A stretch of DNA of 30,009 nucleotides. It comes from Tritrichomonas musculus. Lineage: Eukaryota > Parabasalia > Tritrichomonadida > Tritrichomonadidae. The stretch spans positions 1-30,009 of the forward strand of contig JAPFFF010000230.1 of NCBI GenBank assembly GCA_039105265.1, given 5' to 3'. Below the pieces are notes generated by a model, which saw only the letters and a list, made by a program, of their open reading frames with translations, ran no database searches and was not told where the DNA came from. Of this stretch, positions 1 through 12,120 are shown one piece after another (within the stretch, counting starts at the first letter, position 1; the number at the start of each line of letters is the position of its first letter). The position numbers were made by a program, and so were the translations under genes.

Positions 1-211
1 CGTTGCATCTGATGATTCAACTGCAGTTCTCGTTGCATCTGATGATTCAACTGCAGTTCTCGTTGCATCTGATTATTCAACTGCAGTTCTTGTTTCATCT
101 TATTATTAAACTGCAGTTCTCGTTGAATCTGATTATTCAACTGCAGTTCTCGTTGCATCTGATGATTCAACTGCAGTTCTCGTTGCATCTGATGATTCAA
201 CTGCAGTTGTC

Positions 212-239
212 GTTGAATCTGATGATTCAACTGCAGTTG
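212..239. other. Representative dyad symmetries of the unit
   Basis: In A6 units positions 2-9 (GTTGAATC) and 14-21 (GATTCAAC) are perfect inverted repeats around a TGAT loop; here 212-219 and 224-231. In C6 units one pair of the stem is lost. Positions 19-28 (AACTGCAGTT) form a 10-bp palindrome, and in G29 units such as this one it extends to 12 bp, CAACTGCAGTTG, at 228-239. The two symmetries overlap by three bases (AAC) and recur through most of the array. Whether they form hairpins or bind a protein is not shown. Confidence 0.85.
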
Positions 240-270
240 TCGTTGAATCTGATGATTCAACTGCAGTTCT

Positions 271-690
271 CGTTGAATCTGATTATTCAACTGCAGTTCT
301 TGTTTCATCTTATTATTAAACTGCAGTTCTCGTTGAATCTTATTATTAAACTGCAGTTCTCGTTGAATCTGATGATTCAACTGCAGTTCTCGTTGCATCT
401 GATGATTCAACTGCAGTTCTCTTTGAATCTGATGATTCAACTGCAGTTCTCGTTGAATCTGATGATTCAACTGCAGTTCTCGTTGAATCTGATGATTCAA
501 CTGCAGTTCTCGTTGAATCTGATGATTCAACTGCAGTTCTCGTTGAATCTGATGATTCAACTGCAGTTCTCGTTGAATCTGATGATTCAACTGCAGTTCT
601 CGTTGAATCTGATGATTCAACTGTAGTTCTCGTTGCATCTGATGATTCAACTGCAGTTCTCGTTGCATCTGATGATTCAACTGCAGTTCT
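271..690. repeat. Block F, copy 1 (14 units; copy 2 at 2461-2880)
   Basis: The order is T14 unit, T5-TAT unit, A6-TAT unit, A6, C6, a CTTTG unit, a run of A6 units ending in a T24 unit, then C6 units. It matches 2461-2880 at a shift of 2190 bp (73 units). The CTTTG variant is seen only at 421 and 2611, which makes the match specific. I noticed two differences: A6 against C6 in the first unit, and G29 in copy 2 at unit 2641. Confidence 0.85.
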
Positions 691-750
691 CGTTGAATCT
701 GATGATTCAACTGCAGTTCTCGTTGAATCTGATGATTCAACTGCAGTTCT

Positions 751-1440
751 CGTTGAATCTGATGATTCAACTGCAGTTGTCGTTGCATCTGATGATTCAA
801 CTGCAGTTCTTGTTGCATCTTAATATTAAACGGCAGTTCTCGTTGCATTTGATGATTCAACTGCAGTTCTCGTTGAATCTGATGATTCAACTGCAGTTCT
901 CGTTGAATCTGATGATTCAACTGCAGTTGTCGTTGCATCTGATGATTCAACTGCAGTTCTCGTTGAATCTGATGATTCAACTGCAGTTCTCGTTGCATCT
1001 GATGATTCAACTGCAGTTCTCGTTGCATCTGATGATTCAACTGCAGTTCTTGTTTCATCTTATTATTAAACTGCAGTTCTCGTTGAATCTTATTATTAAA
1101 CTGCAGTTCTCGTTGAATCTGATGATTCAACTGCAGTTCTCGTTGAATCTGATGATTCAACTGCAGTTCTCGTTGCATCTGATGATTCAACTGCAGTTCT
1201 CGTTGCATCTGATGATTCAACTGCAGTTCTCGTTGCATCTGATGATTCAACTGCAGTTGTCGTTGCATCTGATGATTCAACTGCAGTTCTTGTTGAATCT
1301 GATGATTCAACTGCAGTTCTCGTTGCATCTGATGATTCAACTGCAGTTCTTGTTGCATCTTAATATTAAACGGCAGTTCTTGTTGCATCTGATGGTTCAA
1401 CTGCAGTTCTCGTTGCATCTGATGATTCAACTGCAGTTCT
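751..1440. repeat. Block G, ancestral-type copy with intact 30-bp TAT unit
   Basis: The ordered series is G29 unit, C6, CGG unit (811), a C6 unit with GCATTT (841), A6, A6-G29, C6, A6, C6, then T5-TAT (1051), A6-TAT (1081), A6, A6, C6, C6, C6-G29, ending with C6, a second CGG unit (1351) and a T1-G15 unit (1381). It recurs at 12121-12839 and 21600-22318. CGG units and the GCATTT unit occur in the window only in these three blocks. Here the T5-TAT unit at 1051 is a full 30-mer. In the other two copies it is a 29-mer. One extra unit and a few single-base differences separate this copy from the others. Confidence 0.85.
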
Positions 1441-2460
1441 CGTTGCATCTGATGATTCAACTGCAGTTCTTGTTGCATCTGATGATTCAACTGCAGTTCT
1501 TGTTTCATCTGATGATTCAACTGCAGTTCTCGTTGAATCTTATTATTAAACTGCAGTTCTCGTTGCATCTGATGATTCAACTGCAGTTCTCGTTGCATCT
1601 GATGATTCAACTGCAGTTGTCGTTGCATCTGATGATTCAACTGCAGTTGTCGTTGCATCTGATGATTCAACTGCAGTTCTCGTTGAATCTGATGATTCAA
1701 CTGCAGTTCTCGTTGAATCTGATGATTCAACTGCAGTTCTCGTTGAATCTGATGATTCAACTGCAGTTCTCGTTGCATCTGATGATTCAACTGCAGTTCT
1801 CGTTGCATCTGATGATTCAACTGCAGTTGTCGTTGAATCTGATGATTCAACTGCAGTTCTCGTTGCATCTGATGATTCAACTGCAGTTGTCGTTGCATCT
1901 GATGATTCAACTGCAGTTCTCGTTGCATCTGATGATTCAACTGCAGTTCTCGTTGCATCTGATGATTCAACTGCAGTTCTCGTTGCATCTGATGATTCAA
2001 CTGCAGTTCTTGTTTCATCTGATGATTCAACTGCAGTTCTCGTTGCATCTGATGATTCAACTGCAGTTCTCGTTGAATCTGATGATTCAACTGAAGTTCT
2101 CGTTGAATCTGATGATTCAACTGCAGTTCTCGTTGCATCTGATGATTCAACTGCAGTTCTCGTTGAATCTGATGATTCAACTGCAGTTCTCGTTGCATCT
2201 GATGATTCAACTGCAGTTCTCGTTGCATCTGATGATTCAACTGCAGTTCTCGTTGCATCTGATTATTCAACTGCAGTTCTTGTTTCATCTTATTATTAAA
2301 CTGCAGTTCTCGTTGAATCTTATTATTAAACTGCAGTTCTCGTTGAATCTGATGATTCAACTGCAGTTCTCGTTGCATCTGATGATTCAACTGCAGTTCT
2401 CGTTGAATCTGATGATTCAACTGCAGTTGTCGTTGAATCTGATGATTCAACTGCAGTTCT

Positions 2461-2880
2461 CGTTGCATCTGATTATTCAACTGCAGTTCTTGTTTCATCT
2501 TATTATTAAACTGCAGTTCTCGTTGAATCTTATTATTAAACTGCAGTTCTCGTTGAATCTGATGATTCAACTGCAGTTCTCGTTGCATCTGATGATTCAA
2601 CTGCAGTTCTCTTTGAATCTGATGATTCAACTGCAGTTCTCGTTGAATCTGATGATTCAACTGCAGTTGTCGTTGAATCTGATGATTCAACTGCAGTTCT
2701 CGTTGAATCTGATGATTCAACTGCAGTTCTCGTTGAATCTGATGATTCAACTGCAGTTCTCGTTGAATCTGATGATTCAACTGCAGTTCTCGTTGAATCT
2801 GATGATTCAACTGTAGTTCTCGTTGCATCTGATGATTCAACTGCAGTTCTCGTTGCATCTGATGATTCAACTGCAGTTCT
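2461..2880. repeat. Block F, copy 2 (matches 271-690)
   Basis: This has the same ordered series of 14 unit types as 271-690, including the rare CTTTG unit at 2611 and the T24 unit at 2791. Its first units also match 2251-2400 at a shift of 210 bp (7 units), so a short local duplication is layered on the 2190-bp one. Confidence 0.85.
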
Positions 2881-2940
2881 CGTTGCATCTGATGATTCAA
2901 CTGCAGTTCTCGTTGAATCTGATGATTCAACTGCAGTTCT

Positions 2941-3270
2941 TGTTTCATCTTATTATTAAACTGCAGTTCTAGCTGCATCTAAAGATTCAACTGCAGTTCT
3001 CGTTGCATCTGATGATTCAACTGCAGTTCTCGTTGCATCTGATGATTCAACTGCAGTTCTTGTTTCATCTTATTATTAAACTGCAGTTCTTGCTGCATCT
3101 GATGATTCAACTGCAGTTCTCGTTGCATCTGATGATTCAACTGCAGTTCTCGTTGCATCTGATGATTCAACTACAGTTCTCGTTGCATCTGATGATTCAA
3201 CTGCAGTTCTTGTTTCATCTTATTATTAAACTGCAGTTCTCGCTGCATCTGATGATTCAACTGCAGTTCT
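2941..3270. repeat. Local repeat of T5-TAT plus C4 units
   Basis: A T5-TAT unit followed by a unit beginning NGCTGCAT occurs three times in close succession: 2941/2971 (AGCTG), 3061/3091 (TGCTG) and 3211/3241 (CGCTG). The spacings are 120 and 150 bp. The T-to-C change at unit position 4 is otherwise seen only at 3901 and its copies at 13620 and 23099. The unit at 2971 also has AAAGATT in place of GATGATT, unique in the window. This looks like a small 4-5-unit higher-order repeat. Confidence 0.8.
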
Positions 3271-3690
3271 CGTTGCATCTGATGATTCAACTGCAGTTCT
3301 CGTTGCATCTGATGATTCAACTGCAGTTCTCGTTGCATCTTATTATTAAACTGCAGTTCTCGTTGCATCTGATGATTCAACTGCAGTTCTCGTTGCATCT
3401 GATGATTCAACTGCAGTTCTCGTTGAATCTGATGGTTCAACTGCAGTTCTCGTTGAATCTGATGATTCAACTGCAGTTCTCGTTGCATCTGATGATTCAA
3501 CTGCAGTTCTCGTTGAATCTGATGATTCAACTGCAGTTCTCGTTGCATCTGATGATTCAACTGCAGTTCTCGTTGCATCTGATGATTCAACTGCAGTTCT
3601 CGTTGAATCTGATGGTTCAACTGCAGTTGTCGTTGAATCTGATGATTCAACTGCAGTTCTCGTTGCATCTGATGATTCAACTGCAGTTCT

Positions 3691-5250
3691 CGTTGAATCT
3701 GATGATTCAACTGCAGTTCTCGTTGAATCTGATGATTCAACTGCAGTTCTCGTTGAATCTGATGATTCAACTGTAGTTCTCGTTGCATCTGATGATTCAA
3801 CTGCAGTTCTCGTTGCATCTGATGATTCAACTGCAGTTCTCGTTGAATCTGATGATTCAACTGCAGTTCTCGTTGAATCTGATGATTCAACTGCAGTTCT
3901 CGCTGCATCTGATGATTCAACTGCAGTTCTCGTTGCATCTGATGATTCAACTGCAGTTCTCGTTGCATCTGATGATTCAACTGCAGTTCTTGTTGCATCT
4001 TATTATTAAACTGCAGTTCTCGTTGCATCTGATGATTCAACTGCAGTTCTCGTTGCATCTGATGGTTCAACTGCAGTTCTCGTTGAATCTGATGATTCAA
4101 CTGTAGTTCTCGTTGAATCTGATGATTCAACTGCAGTTCTCGTTGAATCTGATGGTTCAACTGCAGTTCTCGTTGAATCTGATGATTCAACTGCAGTTCT
4201 CGTTGAATCTGATGGTTCAACTGCAGTTCTCGTTGAATCTGATGGTTCAACTGCAGTTCTCGTTGAATCTGATGATTCAACTGTAGTTCTCGTTGCATCT
4301 GATGATTCAACTGCAGTTCTCGTTGCATCTGATGATTCAACTGCAGTTCTCGTTGAATCTGATGATTCAACTGCAGTTCTCGTTGAATCTGATGATTCAA
4401 CTGCAGTTCTCGTTGCATCTGATGATTCAACTGCAGTTCTCGTTGCATCTGATGATTCAACTGCAGTTGTCGTTGCATCTGATGATTCAACTGCAGTTCT
4501 TGTTTCATCTTATTATTAAACTGCAGTTCTCGTTGCATCTGATGATTCAACTGCAGTTCTCGTTGCATCTGATGATTCAACTGCAGTTGTCGTTGCATCT
4601 GATGATTCAACTGCAGTTCTCGTTGCATCTGATGATTCAACTGCAGTTCTCGTTGCATCTGATGATTCAACTGCAGTTCTTGTTTCATCTTATTATTAAA
4701 CTGCAGTTCTCGTTGCATCTGATGATTCAACTGCAGTTCTCGTTGCATCTGATGATTCAACTGCAGTTCTCGTTGAATCTGATGATTCAACTGCAGTTGT
4801 CGTTGCATCTGATGATTCAACTGCAGTTGTCGTTGCATCTGATGATTCAACTGCAGTTCTCGTTGAATCTGATGATTCAACTGTAGTTCTCGTTGCATCT
4901 GATGATTCAACTGCAGTTCTCGTTGAATCTGATGATTCAACTGTAGTTCTCGTTGAATCTGATGATTCAACTGCAGTTCTCGTTGAATCTGATGATTCAA
5001 CTGTAGTTCTCGTTGAATCTGATGGTTCAACTGCAGTTCTCGTTGAATCTGATGATTCAACTGCAGTTCTCGTTGAATCTGATGATTCAACTGCAGTTGT
5101 CGTTGCATCTGATGATTCAACTGCAGTTCTCGTTGAATCTGATGATTCAACTGTAGTTCTCGTTGCATCTGATGATTCAACTGCAGTTCTCGTTGAATCT
5201 GATGATTCAACTGTAGTTCTCGTTGCATCTGATGATTCAACTGCAGTTCT
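3691..5250. repeat. Block B, copy 1 (52 units)
   Basis: The unit-type order matches 13410-14969 at a shift of 9719 bp and 22889-24448 at a shift of 19198 bp. Diagnostic shared units are the C4 unit (3901), a C6-TAT unit starting TGTTG (3991), the G15 series at 4141-4260, paired T5-TAT units (4501, 4681) and the run of alternating T24 units at 4861-5220. I noticed one difference: T24 at 4104 in this copy against C at 13823. Similarity extends left to about 3340 once an insertion or loss of two units is allowed. Confidence 0.85.
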
Positions 5251-5610
5251 CGTTGAATCTGATGATTCAACTGCAGTTCTCGTTGCATCTGATGATTCAA
5301 CTGCAGTTCTCGTTGAATCTGATGATTCAACTGCAGTTCTCGTTGCATCTGATGATTCAACTGCAGTTCTCGTTGCATCTGATGATTCAACTGCAGTTCT
5401 CGTTGCATCTGATGATTCAACTGCAGTTCTCGTTGAATCTGATGATTCAACTGCAGTTCTCGTTGAATCTGATGATTCAACTGCAGTTCTCGTTGCATCT
5501 GATGATTCAACTGCAGTTCTTGTTGAATCTTATTATTAAACTGCAGTTCTCGTTGAATCTTATGATTAAACTGCAGTTCTCGTTGAATCTTATGATTAAA
5601 CTGCAGTTCT

Positions 5611-7770
5611 CGTTGCATCTGATGATTCAACTGCAGTTCTCGTTGCATCTGATGATTCAACTGCAGTTCTCGTTGCATCTGATGATTCAACTGCAGTTGT
5701 CGTTGCATCTGATGATTCAACTGCAGTTCTCGTTGAATCTGATGATTCAACTGCAGTTCTTGTTGCATCTGATGATTCAACTGCAGTTCTCGTTGAATCT
5801 GATGATTCAACTGCAGTTCTCGTTGCATCTGATGATTCAACTGCAGTTCTCGTTGAATCTGATGATTCAACTGCAGTTGTCGTTGCATCTGATGATTCAA
5901 CTGCAGTTGTCGTTGCATCTGATGATTCAACTGCAGTTCTCGTTGAATCTGATGATTCAACTGTAGTTCTCGTTGCATCTGATGATTCAACTGCAGTTCT
6001 CGTTGAATCTGATGATTCAACTGTAGTTCTCGTTGAATCTGATGATTCAACTGCAGTTCTCGTTGAATCTGATGATTCAACTGTAGTTCTCGTTGAATCT
6101 GATGGTTCAACTGCAGTTCTCGTTGAATCTGATGATTCAACTGCAGTTCTCGTTGAATCTGATGATTCAACTGCAGTTCTTGTTGCATCTGATGATTCAA
6201 CTGCAGTTCTTGTTTCATCTGATGATTCAACTGCAGTTCTCGTTGAATCTTATTATTAAACTGCAGTTCTCGTTGCATCTGATGATTCAACTGCAGTTCT
6301 CGTTGCATCTGATGATTCAACTGCAGTTGTCGTTGCATCTGATGATTCAACTGCAGTTGTCGTTGCATCTGATGATTCAACTGCAGTTCTCGTTGAATCT
6401 GATGATTCAACTGCAGTTGTCGTTGCATCTGATGATTCAACTGCAGTTCTCGTTGCATCTGATGATTCAACTGCAGTTCTCGTTGCATCTGATGATTCAA
6501 CTGCAGTTCTTGTTTCATCTTATTATTAAACTGCAGTTCTCGTTGCATCTGATGATTCAACTGCAGTTCTCGTTGCATCTGATGATTCAACTGCAGTTCT
6601 CGTTGAATCTGATGATTCAACTGCAGTTCTCGTTGCATCTGATGATTCAACTGCAGTTGTCGTTGCATCTGATGATTCAACTGCAGTTCTCGTTGAATCT
6701 GATGATTCAACTGTAGTTCTCGTTGCATCTGATGATTCAACTGCAGTTCTCGTTGAATCTGATGATTCAACTGTAGTTCTCGTTGAATCTGATGATTCAA
6801 CTGCAGTTCTCGTTGAATCTGATGATTCAACTGTAGTTCTCGTTGAATCTGATGGTTCAACTGCAGTTCTCGTTGAATCTGATGATTCAACTGCAGTTCT
6901 CGTTGAATCTGATGATTCAACTGCAGTTCTTGTTGCATCTGATGATTCAACTGCAGTTCTCGTTGAATCTGATGATTCAACTGTAGTTCTCGTTGCATCT
7001 GATGATTCAACTGCAGTTCTCGTTGAATCTTATTATTAAACTGTAGTTCTCGTTGCATCTGATGATTCAACTGCAGTTCTCGTTGCATCTGATGATTCAA
7101 CTGCAGTTCTCGTTGCATCTGATGATTCAACTGCAGTTGTCGTTGAATCTGATGATTCAACTGCAGTTCTCGTTGAATCTGATGATTCAACTGCAGTTCT
7201 CGTTGCATCTGATGATTCAACTGCAGTTCTTGTTGAATCTTATTATTAAACTGCAGTTCTCGTTGAATCTTATGATTAAACTGCAGTTCTCGTTGAATCT
7301 TATGATTAAACTGCAGTTCTTGTTGAATCTTATTATTAAACTGCAGTTCTCGTTGCATCTGATGATTCAACTGCAGTTCTCGTTGCATCTGATGATTCAA
7401 CTGTAGTTCTCGTTGAATCTGATGATTCAACTGCAGTTCTCGTTGCATCTGATGATTCAACTGCAGTTCTCGTTGAATCTGATGATTCAACTGCAGTTCT
7501 TGTTGCATCTGATGATTCAACTGCAGTTCTCGTTGAATCTGATGATTCAACTGCAGTTCTCGTTGCATCTGATGATTCAACTGCAGTTCTCGTTGAATCT
7601 GATGATTCAACTGCAGTTGTCGTTGCATCTGATGATTCAACTGCAGTTGTCGTTGCATCTGATGATTCAACTGCAGTTCTCGTTGAATCTGATGATTCAA
7701 CTGTAGTTCTCGTTGCATCTGATGATTCAACTGCAGTTCTCGTTGAATCTGATGATTCAACTGTAGTTCT
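5611..7770. repeat. 2.6-kb higher-order repeat, copy 1 (72 units matched)
   Basis: This matches 8191-10350 unit by unit at a shift of 2580 bp (86 units). The match includes the G29 pair at 5851-5910, the T1 and T5 pair at 6181-6240, the T5-TAT unit at 6511, the TAT plus T24 unit at 7021, and the four-unit TAT/TAG-loop cassette at 7231-7350. It is bounded on the left by a three-unit version of that cassette (5521-5610). The remaining 7771-8190 is a partial repeat of 7411-7770 at a 360-bp shift, which may have arisen by unequal exchange. Confidence 0.88.
7231..7350. repeat. Four-unit TAT/TAG-loop cassette (one of six full copies)
   Basis: Two T1-A6-TAT units flank two A6 units with TATGATTAAA. 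The same 120-bp cassette is at 9811-9930, 10681-10800, 19290-19409, 20160-20279 and 28422-28541, with a three-unit version at 5521-5610. Units with TATGATT outside the cassette occur only singly, at 10381 and its copy at 19860. The cassette is a clear marker for tracing block copying. Confidence 0.92.
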
Positions 7771-8190
7771 CGTTGCATCTGATGATTCAACTGTAGTTCT
7801 CGTTGCATCTGATGATTCAACTGCAGTTCTCGTTGCATCTGATGATTCAACTGCAGTTCTTGTTGCATCTGATGATTCAACTGCAGTTCTCGTTGAATCT
7901 GATGATTCAACTGCAGTTCTCGTTGCATCTGATGATTCAACTGCAGTTCTCGTTGAATCTGATGATTCAACTGCAGTTGTCGTTGCATCTGATGATTCAA
8001 CTGCAGTTGTCGTTGCATCTGATGATTCAACTGCAGTTCTCGTTGAATCTGATGATTCAACTGTAGTTCTCGTTGCATCTGATGATTCAACTGCAGTTCT
8101 CGTTGAATCTGATGATTCAACTGCAGTTCTCGTTGAATCTGATGATTCAACTGCAGTTCTCGTTGAATCTGATGATTCAACTGTAGTTCT

Positions 8191-10350
8191 CGTTGCATCT
8201 GATGATTCAACTGCAGTTCTCGTTGCATCTGATGATTCAACTGCAGTTCTCGTTGCATCTGATGATTCAACTGCAGTTGTCGTTGCATCTGATGATTCAA
8301 CTGCAGTTCTCGTTGAATCTGATGATTCAACTGCAGTTCTTGTTGCATCTGATGATTCAACTGCAGTTCTCGTTGAATCTGATGATTCAACTGCAGTTCT
8401 CGTTGCATCTGATGATTCAACTGCAGTTCTCGTTGAATCTGATGATTCAACTGCAGTTGTCGTTGCATCTGATGATTCAACTGCAGTTGTCGTTGCATCT
8501 GATGATTCAACTGCAGTTCTCGTTGAATCTGATGATTCAACTGTAGTTCTCGTTGCATCTGATGATTCAACTGCAGTTCTCGTTGAATCTGATGATTCAA
8601 CTGTAGTTCTCGTTGAATCTGATGATTCAACTGCAGTTCTCGTTGAATCTGATGATTCAACTGTAGTTCTCGTTGAATCTGATGGTTCAACTGCAGTTCT
8701 CGTTGAATCTGATGATTCAACTGCAGTTCTCGTTGAATCTGATGATTCAACTGCAGTTCTTGTTGCATCTGATGATTCAACTGCAGTTCTTGTTTCATCT
8801 GATGATTCAACTGCAGTTCTCGTTGAATCTTATTATTAAACTGCAGTTCTCGTTGCATCTGATGATTCAACTGCAGTTCTCGTTGCATCTGATGATTCAA
8901 CTGCAGTTGTCGTTGCATCTGATGATTCAACTGCAGTTGTCGTTGCATCTGATGATTCAACTGCAGTTCTCGTTGAATCTGATGATTCAACTGCAGTTGT
9001 CGTTGCATCTGATGATTCAACTGCAGTTCTCGTTGCATCTGATGATTCAACTGCAGTTCTCGTTGCATCTGATGATTCAACTGCAGTTCTTGTTTCATCT
9101 TATTATTAAACTGCAGTTCTCGTTGCATCTGATGATTCAACTGCAGTTCTCGTTGCATCTGATGATTCAACTGCAGTTCTCGTTGAATCTGATGATTCAA
9201 CTGCAGTTCTCGTTGCATCTGATGATTCAACTGCAGTTGTCGTTGCATCTGATGATTCAACTGCAGTTCTCGTTGAATCTGATGATTCAACTGTAGTTCT
9301 CGTTGCATCTGATGATTCAACTGCAGTTCTCGTTGAATCTGATGATTCAACTGTAGTTCTCGTTGAATCTGATGATTCAACTGCAGTTCTCGTTGAATCT
9401 GATGATTCAACTGTAGTTCTCGTTGAATCTGATGGTTCAACTGCAGTTCTCGTTGAATCTGATGATTCAACTGCAGTTCTCGTTGAATCTGATGATTCAA
9501 CTGCAGTTCTTGTTGCATCTGATGATTCAACTGCAGTTCTCGTTGAATCTGATGATTCAACTGTAGTTCTCGTTGCATCTGATGATTCAACTGCAGTTCT
9601 CGTTGAATCTTATTATTAAACTGTAGTTCTCGTTGCATCTGATGATTCAACTGCAGTTCTCGTTGCATCTGATGATTCAACTGCAGTTCTCGTTGCATCT
9701 GATGATTCAACTGCAGTTGTCGTTGAATCTGATGATTCAACTGCAGTTCTCGTTGAATCTGATGATTCAACTGCAGTTCTCGTTGCATCTGATGATTCAA
9801 CTGCAGTTCTTGTTGAATCTTATTATTAAACTGCAGTTCTCGTTGAATCTTATGATTAAACTGCAGTTCTCGTTGAATCTTATGATTAAACTGCAGTTCT
9901 TGTTGAATCTTATTATTAAACTGCAGTTCTCGTTGCATCTGATGATTCAACTGCAGTTCTCGTTGCATCTGATGATTCAACTGTAGTTCTCGTTGAATCT
10001 GATGATTCAACTGCAGTTCTCGTTGCATCTGATGATTCAACTGCAGTTCTCGTTGAATCTGATGATTCAACTGCAGTTCTTGTTGCATCTGATGATTCAA
10101 CTGCAGTTCTCGTTGAATCTGATGATTCAACTGCAGTTCTCGTTGCATCTGATGATTCAACTGCAGTTCTCGTTGAATCTGATGATTCAACTGCAGTTGT
10201 CGTTGCATCTGATGATTCAACTGCAGTTGTCGTTGCATCTGATGATTCAACTGCAGTTCTCGTTGAATCTGATGATTCAACTGTAGTTCTCGTTGCATCT
10301 GATGATTCAACTGCAGTTCTCGTTGAATCTGATGATTCAACTGTAGTTCT
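8191..10350. repeat. 2.6-kb higher-order repeat, copy 2
   Basis: This is copy 2 of the 86-unit repeat. From 8641 onward it also forms the left end of the 7.2-kb duplicated block, so its sequence reappears at 18120-19829. I saw no difference from copy 1 over the 72 compared units. Confidence 0.88.
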
Positions 10351-10800
10351 CGTTGAATCTGATGATTCAACTGCAGTTCTCGTTGAATCTTATGATTAAA
10401 CTGCAGTTCTTGTTGAATCTGATGGTTCAACTGCAGTTCTTGTTGCATCTGATGATTCAACTGCAGTTCTCGTTGAATCTTATTATTAAACTGTAGTTCT
10501 CGTTGCATCTGATGATTCAACTGCAGTTCTCGTTGAATCTGATGATTCAACTGCAGTTCTCGTTGCATCTGATGATTCAACTGCAGTTCTCGTTGAATCT
10601 GATGATTCAACTGCAGTTCTCGTTGAATCTGATGATTCAACTGCAGTTGTCGTTGCATCTGATGATTCAACTGCAGTTCTTGTTGAATCTTATTATTAAA
10701 CTGCAGTTCTCGTTGAATCTTATGATTAAACTGCAGTTCTCGTTGAATCTTATGATTAAACTGCAGTTCTTGTTGAATCTTATTATTAAACTGCAGTTCT

Positions 10801-11608
10801 CGTTGCATCTGATGATTCAACTGCAGTTCTCGTTGCATCTGATGATTCAACTGCAGTTCTCGTTGCATCTGATGATTCAACTGCAGTTCTCGTTGCATCT
10901 GATGATTCAACTGCAGTTCTCGTTGAATCTGATGATTCAACTGCAGTTCTTGTTGCATCTGATGATTCAACTGCAGTTCTCGTTGAATCTGATGATTCAA
11001 CTGCAGTTCTCGTTGCATCTGATGATTCAACTGCAGTTCTCGTTGAATCTGATGATTCAACTGCAGTTGTCGTTGCATCTGATGATTCAACTGCAGTTGT
11101 CGTTGCATCTGATGATTCAACTGCAGTTCTCGTTGAATCTGATGATTCAACTGTAGTTCTCGTTGCATCTGATGATTCAACTGCAGTTCTCGTTGAATCT
11201 GATGATTCAACTGTAGTTCTCGTTGAATCTGATGATTCAACTGCAGTTCTCGTTGAATCTGATGATTCAACTGTAGTTCTCGTTGAATCTGATGGTTCAA
11301 CTGCAGTTCTCGTTGAATCTGATGATTCAACTGCAGTTCTCGTTGAATCTGATGATTCAACTGCAGTTCTTGTTGCATCTGATGATTCAACTGCAGTTCT
11401 TGTTTCATCTGATGATTCAACTGCAGTTCTCGTTGAATCTTATTATTAAACTGCAGTTCTCGTTGCATCTGATGATTCAACTGCAGTTCTCGTTGCATCT
11501 GATGATTCAACTGCAGTTGTCGTTGCATCTGATGATTCAACTGCAGTTGTCGTTGCATCTGATGATTCAACTGCAGTTCTCGTTGAATCTGATGATTCAA
11601 CTGCAGTT
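10801..11608. repeat. 2.6-kb higher-order repeat, copy 3 (27 units)
   Basis: This matches 8191-8998 at a shift of 2610 bp and 5611-6418 at 5190 bp, with one G29 difference in the third unit. The match covers the G29 pair, the T24 alternation, the G15 unit at 11281 and the T1, T5 and A6-TAT trio at 11371-11460. A four-unit TAT/TAG-loop cassette (10681-10800) precedes it, as a three-unit one precedes copy 1. Its duplicate lies at 20280-21087. Confidence 0.82.
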
Positions 11609-12120
11609 CTCGTTGAATCTGATGATTCAACTGCAGTTCTCGTTGAATCTGATGATTCAACTGCAGTTCTCGTTGCATCTGATGATTCAACTGCAGTTCT
11701 CGTTGCATCTGATGATTCAACTGCAGTTCTCGTTGAATCTGATGATTCAACTGCAGTTCTCGTTGCATCTGATGATTCAACTGCAGTTGTCGTTGCATCT
11801 GATGATTCAACTGCAGTTCTCGTTGCATCTGATGATTCAACTGCAGTTCTCGTTGCATCTGATGATTCAACTGTAGTTCTCGTTGCATCTGATGATTCAA
11901 CTGCAGTTCTCGTTGCATCTGATGATTCAACTGCAGTTCTCGTTGAATCTGATGATTCAACTGCAGTTCTCGTTGCATCTGATGATTCAACTGCAGTTCT
12001 CGTTGCATCTGATGATTCAACTGCAGTTCTCGTTGCATCTGATGATTCAACTGCAGTTCTCGTTGCATCTGATGATTCAACTGCAGTTCTCGTTGCATCT
12101 GATGATTCAACTGCAGTTCT

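Larger units (their letters stand above)
1..3420. repeat. Left array domain: TAT-rich, variant-rich units
   Basis: This 114-unit stretch mixes C6 and A6 units with many TAT units (for example 91, 301, 331, 1051, 1081, 1531, 2281, 2311, 2491, 2521, 2941, 3061, 3211, 3331), two CGG units (811, 1351) and several forms rare elsewhere. These are units with T14 alone (GATTATT, at 61, 121, 271, 2251, 2461), units with T2 (CTTTG, at 421 and 2611), one with A24 (CTGAAG, at 2071), and C4 units near 2971-3270. T24 units are scarce here compared with the middle of the window. The higher diversity suggests an older or less recently homogenised part of the array, which is an inference. No gene or other element is visible. 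Confidence 0.85.
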
